From the NCBI GenBank assembly GCA_030041215.1, contig JASHOH010000094.1, forward strand, positions 1-64,000: a stretch of DNA of 64,000 bases, read 5' to 3'. Below are positions 9,259 through 18,266 of this stretch, piece by piece. A program made the translations under genes and the position numbers. The stretch's first letter is position 1. Each line of letters opens with the position of its first letter. A model generated the notes under the pieces. The model was not told where the DNA came from, did no database searches, and saw only the letters and a program-made list of their open reading frames with translations. The DNA is from Candidatus Sulfotelmatobacter sp. (GTDB lineage Bacteria > Acidobacteriota > Terriglobia > Terriglobales > Acidobacteriaceae).

Positions 9259-10821
9259 TCAAGGCATGCGGCCAAAGTATGGCGGGTCGGGAATGAGCCG
9301 CAACGCGTAGGGCTTATCGGGGAAGTCAACCATTCCCCGGCGGCCCATTTTGTTGCTGGCGATATCCTCTGGTTTCAGGAGATAGATGCGGACCGTGGCG
9401 GTGTAATCGCCAACAGTTCCGTACAGGTGAACCAATCCTTGATTTGCGCTTCCGAACTTTTTACTGTAAACGCGGGGCACGCCATTTACTACTGAAAAAT
9501 CTACCTGATCAAAGCCGTCATCAATTTCCCAATTGGCCAGCGCCGTGACGTCATGGTTTCCATCATCGAGCAGCCTGAAGCGCTGCGTTTCCCCTAGCCC
9601 CATCAGAATCTGGAGGAAGAAGGCCGAATTGCACGGAATATAAGGACTACCCTGCGTGGTGCAGGTTCTAGCGCGTGCCGAAACGGACGACCCTGTCGGC
9701 AGGGGTTTCGATGTGTCAGCGCTCGGGGGCGCTTCCGCGGAGTGTACCACCTCCTCGACCATACTCTTGGGAATTTTGAAGCTGGACTCACCAATCGTGT
9801 ATTCGACCTTGTCACCCTCTTCTTTGGCGCCGTCGGCGTGAATGGTGCGGCCGTTCTTGAGGCGAATGATAGCGGACGATGCTGCCTCCGGGGCTGGCTT
9901 CCCGTTTGTCGAACCTGCGCGGTTGGCGCCAGTTCCCGTCATCGAAGATTTGGGCAACACGGACGGAGCGTCCGCATCGTCAAGATTCCATTTCGCCAGC
10001 AAGGTCCCGGCCTGCATTACGCAAGGATCAGAACACTCGTATTGCCGCGTCTCCCCGCTGAACCGCTCGCCGATCGTGATGGCAGTGGGGCTTGTGCGGC
10101 TAAGTCCCAATCAATAATCCCGTTCCGCTGCGCCCTTATTCTTTCTGGTTATGCCGAATGGCAGGCGGCTGATAAATTGACTGGTGTTCGCGTCGAACAC
10201 ACTGTGCCACTCGATGGTGGTGAAGGAAGTAGGAGTTGCCCTGTGGGTGTCGTACTGAATTTCCAGCGTGGGCCATTCCGTTGTCGACCAGTCTTTGATC
10301 GACATGGTCTTGAGTTCCGTGAGCGGTTCTTCCGGGTCGAGCAGGACCTTCTTCTAACGCTGGATGTGACCCGACATATCGGCACGAAAGACGATTAGCT
10401 CGGTGAGGAAATTCGGCCGGTCGCTGCGCTGGAAACTCTGGGCTTGGAAGATGAAAGTCTGTTTCAGTCCCTCGAATTCAATGGAGGCGATGCCCTCGGG
10501 TTCCCCCGTAGCGGCGCTGCCTCGCATGGAGACCCCCACATCCACCATGCGCGGCTTCTCGCCGGGAATTTGCACTGTTAGTGCAGGATCCCACTGCACC
10601 ACCGCGCCTGGATAAAGCGTCTGAAGCAGAGATTCCATGACGCTGGCTCTCATTTCGCCGTAGGCCTTCCGCCGGTCGCCCGGCTTCATCTGAGCAATCC
10701 CAATTTCATAGGAAATAAGCAGAACAACGATAGCGACGATAAGGGCACATGCGCACCTGCGCGCATGTGCCGAGAGGCACCGGACGGCGCGCATTTGGGC
10801 AGACAATCTCATGCCTGTCAT
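9259..10821 (-). pseudogene. Exported-protein gene split by two in-frame stop codons
   Basis: Three open segments, 10821-10357, 10353-10114 and 10110-9259, lie in exactly the same reading frame and are separated only by TAG at 10354-10356 and TGA at 10111-10113. Read through, they give one chain of about 520 residues. It starts with a membrane/signal helix (CALIVAIVVLLISYEIGIAQ), then a beta-rich segment (VVQWDPALTVQIPGEKP), and then two Ig-like modules that resemble each other (FSGETRQYECSD...LLAKWNLDD and GLGETQRFRLLDD...LANWEIDD). I read it as a recent pseudogene. Alternatives are two adjacent genes that happen to share a frame, or assembly errors. The function is unknown; an exported beta-sandwich protein fits. 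It interrupts the ligase cluster on the opposite strand. Confidence 0.6.
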
Positions 10822-10916
10822 TGTGATCCGGCCTCGATTCTAACCGACGTGGATTCTGCCGGTGAACGGTACCGGAGTAATCACGATATGGCCCTCTCAT
10901 CCAAAGTAAGTTCTGT

Positions 10917-10944
10917 TTGCAGTGGCAACCCGAATTGGTCTAAT
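10917..10944 (+). promoter_or_regulatory. Candidate promoter of the ATP-grasp gene
   Basis: TTGCAG, 16 bases, then TCTAAT (5 of 6 to TATAAT). Transcription would start about 60 bases before the TTG start codon at 11011. The -35 match is modest. Confidence 0.35.
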
Positions 10945-11010
10945 GTGACTGTTGCGTTTTGCACTGTTGATGGCCGTTTGCAGCAATGTTGAAGGAAGTC
11001 GAGGTGCGGA

Positions 11011-11997
11011 TTGTTGAGGAGAATCGGAATTCTTTTCGGGATGGAGAATACCTTCCCGCCCGCGTTCGTCGACAAGATCAACTTGATGAACGTAGATGGT
11101 GTCGAGGCGGAGTTCGTTAAGATCGGCGGCGTCCGAATGGACGAGCCGAAGAAATACGACGTCATCATCGACCGTATCTCGCAGGATATCGCCTTCTACC
11201 GCGCCTACCTAAAAAATGCGGCTCTGCACGGCACGATCGTCGTGAACAATCCCTTCTGGTGGACCGCCGACGATAAATTCTTTAACTACGCGCTGGCGCA
11301 CAAGCTGGGCGTGGCAATTCCGCCGACAGTGATTCTGCCGCATAACAAGCATCCCGAAGGTACGACAGACCGCTCCATGCGCAATCTGATTTTCCCGCTC
11401 AACTGGCAGGAAATTTTCGATTACGTCGGCTTCCCCGCATTCCTCAAGCCTTACTCCGGCGGGGGATGGAAGCACGTTTACCACGTGCACTCGCCCGAAG
11501 AATTTTTCCAGCATTACAACCAGACCGGCGACCTGTGCATGACCTTGCAGCGTGCGGTGAAGTTCGAGGAGTATTACCGCTGCTATGTGGTGGGCCAGGA
11601 AAAAGTGCACATCATGAAGTACGATCCCAAGGCGCCGCATCATGAGCGCTATGTGAAGGGAAATCCGCCGCCGTCCTCGCCTGCTTTGAGAGAACGGATT
11701 GAAAAAGACTGTCTCACCTTGTGTCGAGCATTGGGATACGACCTGAACACAGTGGAGTTCGCGGTCGAAGGCGGCGTGCCTTACGCAATCGACTTCCTCA
11801 ATCCTGCTCCGGACGCCGAAATCACTTCGGTTGGGCAGGAGAACTTCGATTGGATTGTGAACGCCGCCGCCGAGATGGCGGTGAAGATGGCCTTGAGCGG
11901 AGAGAATCCTGCGAAAGAGTTACGCTGGGCCGGATTGTTGAAAGGAGTCGGCAGCTTAACCAAGCGAGCCGCCAAGAAATCCAAGGCCGCTAAGTAG
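11011..11997 (+). CDS. RimK-like ATP-grasp ligase
   Basis: A 328-residue cytoplasmic protein of the ATP-grasp fold, which joins a carboxylate to an amine or thiol through an acyl phosphate. Segments that fit are FPAFLKPYSGGGWKHVY (nucleotide-binding strand and glycine loop), TLQRAVKFEEYYRCYVVG (central strands), and NTVEFAVEGGVPYAIDFLNPAPDAE (metal-binding acidic residues and Asn). The start TTG has GAGG six bases upstream; an ATG at residue 11 is the alternative. The gene leads the ATP-grasp / GCS2 / M29 series. The C terminus is lysine-rich (KRAAKKSKAAK). The substrate pair is not known, but the neighbours suggest synthesis of a peptide-like amide. Confidence 0.8.
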   Translation: MLRRIGILFGMENTFPPAFVDKINLMNVDGVEAEFVKIGGVRMDEPKKYDVIIDRISQDIAFYRAYLKNAALHGTIVVNNPFWWTADDKFFNYALAHKLGVAIPPTVILPHNKHPEGTTDRSMRNLIFPLNWQEIFDYVGFPAFLKPYSGGGWKHVYHVHSPEEFFQHYNQTGDLCMTLQRAVKFEEYYRCYVVGQEKVHIMKYDPKAPHHERYVKGNPPPSSPALRERIEKDCLTLCRALGYDLNTVEFAVEGGVPYAIDFLNPAPDAEITSVGQENFDWIVNAAAEMAVKMALSGENPAKELRWAGLLKGVGSLTKRAAKKSKAAK

Positions 11998-12138
11998 GAA
12001 ACCGGATCCGCACTGATTAAATTTTGTGGTCGATCGGTACGGAATAACCGTTCCGAGTTGTTCTCTACGATTGTTATACTAATTGTGCCTGTTTGTGCAG
12101 CTTCCTGGGGCATCCTGCAAAGAAAAAACGGCACAAGC

Positions 12139-12178
12139 GGGTTCCTCCGCCTTCGCTTCGCGAAGCCGTCGGAATGAC
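12139..12178 (-). repeat. Dispersed GTCATTCCGA-family repeat, copy 1
   Basis: Read on the minus strand it starts GTCATTCCGACGG and contains the perfect palindrome GCTTCGCGAAGC (12155-12166), then a purine-rich end GGCGGAGGAACC. It lies just upstream of the GCS2 gene and explains why the open frame appears to extend upstream of the true ATG at 12212. Confidence 0.6.
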
Positions 12179-12211
12179 AACGCTAGCATTCTCGTACCTG
12201 ATCGAGTCGTT

Positions 12212-13351
12212 ATGCAGCCTAGTTTCACTCTCGGCATTGAAGAGGAATATCAGACCATAGATCCGGAAACTCGCGATCTGCGGTCGCATATTCAGGTCGA
12301 GCTCCTGGAAAAAGGCAAGAAAATACTTCAGGAGAAGGTGAAGGCGGAGCTGCATCAGTCCGTAGTCGAGGTCGGCACTGGCGTTTGCAAAAACATCAAG
12401 CAAGCCAAAGCCGAAGTCAAAGCGCTGCGCCGCGACATTATCCGCCTGGCCCGGGAAAATGGATTGTGCGTCGCCTCAGTTGCAACCCATCCTTTCTCGG
12501 ATTGGCGCGTGCAGGAAATCTATCCCGATGACCGCTACAAAAACATCGTCGAAGATATGCAACTGGTGGCGCGCGCCAATTTAATTTTCGGCCTGCACGT
12601 GCATGTGGGCGTGGAGGACCGCGAGACTGCGATCCACATGATGAACCACGCCCGCTATTTCCTGCCCCATATTCTGGCGCTGTCGACGAACTCGCCCTTT
12701 TGGCTGGGGATGAATACCGGTCTAAAATCGTATCGCTGCAAGGTGTTCGACAAATTTCCGCGCACTAACATTCCAGATTACTTCCCGAGCTGGGGCGAAT
12801 ACGAAAACTTTATCAAGTTGCTGATCAAGACCAACTGCATCGACAACGCCAAGAAGATTTGGTGGGACATTCGCCCGCATCCGTTCTTCAATACGATTGA
12901 GTTTCGCGTCTGCGACATCCCCATGCGAGCCGACGAAACCATCGCCCTCGCCGCGTTGATTCAGGCAACCGTAGCCAAGCTGTACAAGCTGTACGAGGCC
13001 AACCAGGGATTCCGCCTCTACCGCCGCGCGCTCATTATGGAAAATAAATGGCGCGCCTCGCGTTATGGCCTCGACGGCAAGCTAATCGACTTCGGCAAGC
13101 AGATCGAAGTGCCTACCCGCGATCTGGTCCGCGAATACCTGCATTTTATCGACGATGTAGTGGATGAACTTAATTCGCGGGAGGAGATAAATTACATCCA
13201 TACCATACTGGAGCGCGGCACCGGCGCCGACCGCCAGTTGCAGGTTTACAAAGAAACTGGAGATCTGAAAAAAGTAGTCGATTACATTATTGAAGAGACG
13301 GAGCAGGGACTGGAAGAGACCGAGCCGGTGGCCGTCAGAAAAGTAGGGTAA
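12212..13351 (+). CDS. GCS2/YbdK-family carboxylate-amine ligase
   Basis: A 379-residue member of the glutamate-cysteine ligase type 2 (YbdK) family, ATP-dependent enzymes that couple a carboxylate to an amine. The diagnostic N terminus is FTLGIEEEYQTID, with acidic metal ligands. LHVHVGVEDRETAI, ALSTNSPFWLGMNTGLKSYR and FNTIEFRVCDIPMRADETIALAAL are the other family blocks. The start is set at the ATG in MQPSFTLG, since the upstream open frame covers a dispersed repeat. The stop codon overlaps the start of the aminopeptidase gene by one base (TAATG), which implies translational coupling. Whether it uses cysteine or another amine cannot be told. Confidence 0.9.
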   Translation: MQPSFTLGIEEEYQTIDPETRDLRSHIQVELLEKGKKILQEKVKAELHQSVVEVGTGVCKNIKQAKAEVKALRRDIIRLARENGLCVASVATHPFSDWRVQEIYPDDRYKNIVEDMQLVARANLIFGLHVHVGVEDRETAIHMMNHARYFLPHILALSTNSPFWLGMNTGLKSYRCKVFDKFPRTNIPDYFPSWGEYENFIKLLIKTNCIDNAKKIWWDIRPHPFFNTIEFRVCDIPMRADETIALAALIQATVAKLYKLYEANQGFRLYRRALIMENKWRASRYGLDGKLIDFGKQIEVPTRDLVREYLHFIDDVVDELNSREEINYIHTILERGTGADRQLQVYKETGDLKKVVDYIIEETEQGLEETEPVAVRKVG

Positions 13352-14439
13352 TGAGCAATCCTGTGGAGACATCGAACGAAGAAGTCAAAATTCCCGCTTC
13401 TCGCAGGAGCGTCGAGAAGTGGGGCACCCTGAGCATCCCATTCGATCCCGAATATCTCCCCGGCGCGCACAATGCGGTTCACGTCTGCCTGCGAGTGCAG
13501 CCGACAGAAAAAGTCTGCGTCATCACCGACGAAGTCACACTGGAAATTGCGGCCGCCATCGTCAGCGAGCTTGAAAACCTCGGCGCTCCTTGCCGCGCGT
13601 GGGTGCTCGAAGACCTAGCCGAGCGGCCATTAAAAAAGCTGCCTCAGCAAATAATCGACGATCTCGAAACCAGCCAGGTTTCCATCTTTGCCGTGCAAGC
13701 GCAGCCGAACGAACTTCGATCGCGCATGCAGATGACCGACGTGGTCAATCGCCGCAGAATTCGCCATGCGCATATGGTCAATATCAACCGGCAGATCATG
13801 CTCGAAGGCATGAGAGCCGATTTCAATAAAGTCGACCGCTTGAGTGCAAAAGTCGTCGCCATGGTGCGCAAGGCACAGCGCGTGCGCGCCAAAACTGCGG
13901 CTGGAACCGATCTCACCGCCGATCTGAACCCGAATTACCGCTGGCTAAAAACTAGTGGGATCATCACTCCGGAAAAATGGGGCAATCTGCCCGGCGGCGA
14001 AATTTTCACCACCCCCGGCGAAGTAAACGGCACATTCGTCATCGACGGCGTCGTCGGCGACTATCTCTGCGCAAAATTCGGCAACCTGCGAGAGACTCCG
14101 CTGACCATCCGCATCAAGAACAATCGGCTCACCGAGGCACACTCAGCCAATCAGGAACTCGAAGACGATTTCTGGAAATACACGCACACTGACGAGAACA
14201 GTGACCGCGTGGGCGAGTTCGCCATCGGCACCAACATCGATCTAAAAGACGTGATCGGCCAGATTCTTCAGGACGAAAAATATCCCGGCGTGCACATCGC
14301 CTTTGGCAATCCTTACGGCGCGCACACCGGCGCGGAATGGGATTCATCCACCCATATCGACGTCGTAGGCCGCAAGTTCAACATCTGGGTCGACGACGAG
14401 CAAATCATGCAGGATGGGAAGTTTCTGCTGCAGGCGTAG
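13351..14439 (+). CDS. M29-family aminopeptidase
   Basis: A 362-residue cytoplasmic metallo-aminopeptidase of family M29 (thermophilic aminopeptidase, AmpS/AmpT). Ligand-bearing motifs are present in order: NLPGGEIFTTPGE, VGEFAIGTN, YPGVHIAFGNPYG and STHIDVVG, with the expected Glu, Glu, His and His-x-Asp. It is slightly shorter than the usual ~410 residues, mostly in the N-terminal domain. Its start overlaps the stop of the GCS2 ligase gene, so the two proteins are probably made together. In such a setting the peptidase may trim or recycle the ligase product; this is inference from context. Confidence 0.88.
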   Translation: MSNPVETSNEEVKIPASRRSVEKWGTLSIPFDPEYLPGAHNAVHVCLRVQPTEKVCVITDEVTLEIAAAIVSELENLGAPCRAWVLEDLAERPLKKLPQQIIDDLETSQVSIFAVQAQPNELRSRMQMTDVVNRRRIRHAHMVNINRQIMLEGMRADFNKVDRLSAKVVAMVRKAQRVRAKTAAGTDLTADLNPNYRWLKTSGIITPEKWGNLPGGEIFTTPGEVNGTFVIDGVVGDYLCAKFGNLRETPLTIRIKNNRLTEAHSANQELEDDFWKYTHTDENSDRVGEFAIGTNIDLKDVIGQILQDEKYPGVHIAFGNPYGAHTGAEWDSSTHIDVVGRKFNIWVDDEQIMQDGKFLLQA

Positions 14440-14578
14440 GCCGCCTCTTGAGCAGAACGCAGATCAGCTACCCGATAATTCCTCAGCTTGAACTCGGGCA
14501 TTATTTCATTTCCTACGGCTCGATAACTTTATTAGAATAACTCCAGAAACATACCTCGTTTCCCAGTGAGGTTGTGCC

Positions 14579-17500
14579 ATGCGGCGTCTCCCCGCGGCTC
14601 TGTTGTTGTGTTGCTGTTGTTTTCCTATCCAAGCTCTAGCCCAAAACGCAGCCATTACTGGCACGGTAGCAGACAGCACCGGCGCGCTTGTAACGCAGGC
14701 GAAAGTCACCGCCCGCAACCTCGCCACAAGCTTGTCACGCTCCACAGCAACCGACGGATCCGGTAGTTACCGAATCACCAGCCTCGCTCCCGGAGTCTAT
14801 GATGTGCTCGTCGAGCACAAAGGGTTCAAGGCGGTCGACTATTCCGACGTGGAGCTTACTGTCGGCCAGGTTCAGAACCTCAGCCCGACACTTGTGCCCA
14901 GCGCAATGGCCGAAACCGTCACTGTGAAGGGCGAGCAGGTTGCCCCAATCGATCTGGATGATGCGCAGATCGGGAATCTGGTCAACGGTGAACAAATCCA
15001 GGACTTGCCGCTCATTCTGCGTGATCCCTACCAACTGGTGCTTCTTTCTCCAGGATCGATTCAGAGCAATTCCATTTTGCAAGGCTTCTCGGTCAACGGT
15101 TCCCGCGAGCGCAACAATAATTTCCTCCTCGACGGCACCGACAATAACGATGCCGAGATTCCCGGGCTTACCCAACCTCAGCCCGGACTGACCTCTCTCA
15201 ATCCTGATTCCATCCAGGAATTCCGCGTTATCACTAGCAATTTTCTTCCCGAGTTCGGACGCAATACCGGTGCGATCATCGACATCGTGAGCAAGCGCGG
15301 CACTAACGAATTTCACAGCGACATTTATTGGTTTGGACGCTTCGATGCTTTCGGGGCTCGTGACTATTTCAACCATGAAACCAATGCGGCCGGCCAACTC
15401 GTGCCGAAGGATTCGTATTCGCGCAATACTTTTGGCGTCTCCGCCGGGGGACCGCTGCGGCGCGACAAGACCTTCTGGTTCGCGAACTACGACGGCGACC
15501 GCTTCTCTACGACTCTCACGAATTCAAGCATCGTGCCCACCCAGGAATTTAAGACCGGCAACTTCACCTACACAGACAGTGAGGGACAGCAAGTTCCTAT
15601 CAATGTAAGCACACTCTCGTCGTTCAATAACATCAACGGGTTGCTGCCGGATCCGACGATGCAGAAGATTTTCGCATTGTATCCCGCGCCGAATGGCCCC
15701 AGCGTCGACAGCATCCGCGGAGTGCTTTTCTTTCCCAGCCCCTCGCACACCACCAGCGACAACGTAAGCGCCCGCGTCGATCACAACTTTTCGCAAAGCG
15801 AGACCCTGGCGGTGCGCTACACCTTCAATCGATATGACGATCCCAATTTCGACCACACCGATTTCCTCTCCGGGCTGGGAGCCACCGGTACCGCGCAGCG
15901 TAGGCAGAACATTTCTGGACAACTTACGTCTGTGATCGATCCCAGGCTGGTGAACAACCTCCGCCTCGGTGCAAACCGCATCAATTTCCCGCTCACGTGC
16001 GAAGGCTTGAGCACTCTCGACAGTTTTGGCCTGACGGACGCTTACGGGCGCGGCTTCGATTTCCCGCTGCCGGGCATCGATGGATTTGGCTGCCTAATCA
16101 TGGTCGACCGTGACGGCTCCATCCGGTTTAGCGGCACCTATACGACCGGCGATGACGTGACCTGGGCGCGGGGCCGCCATACCTTCAAGTTCGGCGTCGA
16201 GACGCGCGACGTCTACTCCAACAGCACGAATGATTTTCTCTCGCGATCGACGGTCGATTTCAATTACTTCGCGAACTACGGCGTGCCTGCCTTCTTTACC
16301 GGTGACAACAATAATGTCGACAACAACCCAACCCTGCAGGACATGGTGTGGTCACTGTTCGGCAACGTGGACTCGGTGACTCAGGCACAGTTCTTCAATA
16401 AGAGTGGCAATCGTACCGCCAACGATCTTCGCGGGTTCCGCCAAAAAGAATTTGCTGCCTTCGCGCAGGATACGCTGAAGATTCGTCCTGATCTCACTCT
16501 GAACTACGGACTCCGCTATCAATTCAACGGCGTTCCCTACGAAGTGAACAACCTGCTCTCTACGCTTTTTGTCTCGCCCAGTGGGCCGGCGCCGTTCACC
16601 TTCGTGATTGCCGGACAAAAAGGCCAGGGTTTGCCGCCTCTCTATAACAACGACTGGCACGATTTTGAGCCGCGCGTGGGCATCGCATGGGATCCTTTTA
16701 AAGATGGCAAAACCTCCGTTCGCGTCGGCTACGGCATCTTCCACGACCGGCTCTTCGGCCAATTGCTGGGGCTGACGCGCGGCGACCCGCCCTTCCAGCA
16801 GAACTACTTCGAATCCTACCTTTTGCCCCTTTCGCCAGCGATGCCGACATGTCCTCCCACTTGGGTTCAAAGCCAGTTAGGGCTGTGCATTGGCCCGGCA
16901 GCTTCCACGCTCACTCCGCCGCCAACGCTTCAAACCACACCCGTGGTGAACAATGGCGATGGCGATCTTCCCTTCCTCATCGATCCAAACCTGCGCATGC
17001 CCTACAGCCAAAGCTGGAATTTTGGCGTGCAGCGTGATTTGCCCGGCAGCGTCATCGTAGAAGTGAATTACGTAGGTTCAAAAGGAACTCGCATACTTCG
17101 TCTGGTCGATGGCAATCCGCCGCAACCAGCCTTAGTCGCCCAGCTAGAAGCTTTCTGCGCCCAGCCGAACCCCTTCAACTGCACACAATCCACGTTGCAG
17201 TTCAACAATCTCTGGTTTGGGGCTGAATCGGGGAATCTGCCTTTCGATGCCGTCAACAACAACGCCTTTCTGCACGCCGAACTCTTCAATAATGAGGGTT
17301 CATCCATTTACAACGCCATGCAGGCAAACGTGACAAAGCGCATGTCGCACGGCCTCACGTTACAGGCGGCCTATACCTGGGCACACGCCATTGATAACTC
17401 CTCCGACCCGCTGACGCCCGCGGCAGGCAACAATGAATTTCCCCGCAACTCCCTTGACCTTGCAGCCGAGCGCGGCAATGCCGATATCGATGTGCGCCAG

Positions 17501-18049
17501 CGCCTGGCGCTCAATTACTCCTGGGCGCTTCCCATCGGCCGCGGCCATGATCATCTGGCCGAAGGCTTGGCCGGCAAGGCCTTTCAGGGCTGGGAAGTTG
17601 CCGGCATTACAACCTTCTCCACCGGACTTCCCTACGATATCTACACCGCGCTCGATACCGCCCATACGGGCCAGCAGCAGCGGCCCGACTACAACCCAGG
17701 GGGAACGCCTGTACCGGTCAGCAATCCACAGACGCAAACTGGACCCAACCTTGGGCTATTCTCTGATCCTGCATGGGGGAACGCGGGCAACCTGGGGCGC
17801 AACCACTTTTACGGCCCCGGCGTGAACAACTGGGATATGCTTCTGCAAAAATCCGTGAGCCTTTCCGAACGGGTCAACTTGCGATTACGCGCCGAGAGCT
17901 ACAACCTGTTCAACCGCACCCAATTTGGCCAGCCAGGAAATCTCACCTTTGATCCCAACACGTTCGGCCAGTCCACCTCCGAGGTACGCCGTCCAGACCT
18001 CACCACCGGCTCCCGCCAGCTTCAGTTTGGGATGAAGCTAAGCTTCTAG
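14579..18049 (+). CDS. Oar-like TonB-dependent outer-membrane receptor
   Basis: A 1156-residue outer-membrane protein. A signal peptide (MRRLPAALLLCCCCFPIQALAQ) is followed by a carboxypeptidase-regulatory beta fold (~residues 25-100: ITGTVADSTGALVTQAKV), a plug domain (IQEFRVITSNFLPEFGRNTGAIIDIVSKRGTNEFH is the characteristic block, broken here over residues ~210-240) and a long beta barrel ending in an aromatic residue (LQFGMKLSF). GAGG precedes the ATG by about seven bases. It follows the M29 gene by 139 bases on the same strand and could import a substrate for, or re-import a product of, the ligase cluster. A -10-like TAGAAT at 14533-14538 may belong to its promoter. Confidence 0.9.
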   Translation: MRRLPAALLLCCCCFPIQALAQNAAITGTVADSTGALVTQAKVTARNLATSLSRSTATDGSGSYRITSLAPGVYDVLVEHKGFKAVDYSDVELTVGQVQNLSPTLVPSAMAETVTVKGEQVAPIDLDDAQIGNLVNGEQIQDLPLILRDPYQLVLLSPGSIQSNSILQGFSVNGSRERNNNFLLDGTDNNDAEIPGLTQPQPGLTSLNPDSIQEFRVITSNFLPEFGRNTGAIIDIVSKRGTNEFHSDIYWFGRFDAFGARDYFNHETNAAGQLVPKDSYSRNTFGVSAGGPLRRDKTFWFANYDGDRFSTTLTNSSIVPTQEFKTGNFTYTDSEGQQVPINVSTLSSFNNINGLLPDPTMQKIFALYPAPNGPSVDSIRGVLFFPSPSHTTSDNVSARVDHNFSQSETLAVRYTFNRYDDPNFDHTDFLSGLGATGTAQRRQNISGQLTSVIDPRLVNNLRLGANRINFPLTCEGLSTLDSFGLTDAYGRGFDFPLPGIDGFGCLIMVDRDGSIRFSGTYTTGDDVTWARGRHTFKFGVETRDVYSNSTNDFLSRSTVDFNYFANYGVPAFFTGDNNNVDNNPTLQDMVWSLFGNVDSVTQAQFFNKSGNRTANDLRGFRQKEFAAFAQDTLKIRPDLTLNYGLRYQFNGVPYEVNNLLSTLFVSPSGPAPFTFVIAGQKGQGLPPLYNNDWHDFEPRVGIAWDPFKDGKTSVRVGYGIFHDRLFGQLLGLTRGDPPFQQNYFESYLLPLSPAMPTCPPTWVQSQLGLCIGPAASTLTPPPTLQTTPVVNNGDGDLPFLIDPNLRMPYSQSWNFGVQRDLPGSVIVEVNYVGSKGTRILRLVDGNPPQPALVAQLEAFCAQPNPFNCTQSTLQFNNLWFGAESGNLPFDAVNNNAFLHAELFNNEGSSIYNAMQANVTKRMSHGLTLQAAYTWAHAIDNSSDPLTPAAGNNEFPRNSLDLAAERGNADIDVRQRLALNYSWALPIGRGHDHLAEGLAGKAFQGWEVAGITTFSTGLPYDIYTALDTAHTGQQQRPDYNPGGTPVPVSNPQTQTGPNLGLFSDPAWGNAGNLGRNHFYGPGVNNWDMLLQKSVSLSERVNLRLRAESYNLFNRTQFGQPGNLTFDPNTFGQSTSEVRRPDLTTGSRQLQFGMKLSF

Positions 18050-18141
18050 TGGCGGGGCCAACATTTGCGGCAGCCATCAACGCAGCGAGTGGTGCACCAT
18101 GTTCGAGATACAGATAAATAAGTGACTTTTTTTTGAACCTC

Positions 18142-18210
18142 GAAGGACACAAAGGTAGACGAAGTCAAAGCCGAACGGATTTACTTCGTGATCCTTCGTG
18201 TCCTTTGTGG
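18142..18210. repeat. Dispersed GTGTCCTTTGTGG repeat, inverted pair
   Basis: GAAGGACACAAAGG (18142-18155) and CCTTCGTGTCCTTTGTGG (18193-18210) form an imperfect inverted pair with one mismatch in 13 positions. A related inverted pair occurs on the other side of the next gene at 19512-19564. The surrounding 217-base gap holds nothing else that I recognise. Confidence 0.55.
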
Positions 18211-18266
18211 TTTGTCTTGGTGCTCATTGCGGTGTGCACTTCTGATCGTGCATCATAGTCTCTCCC

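Noticed and set aside
10354-10356. Pyrrolysine or other recoding at the in-frame TAG
   Set aside because: A second stop (TGA at 10111-10113) in the same gene makes loss of function simpler; no pyl genes or recoding hairpin are seen.
10985-11125. Alternative ATG-started frame before the ATP-grasp gene (MLKEVEVRIVEEN...)
   Set aside because: Out of frame with the ligase and soon stops; the TTG at 11011 has a better-placed GAGG.
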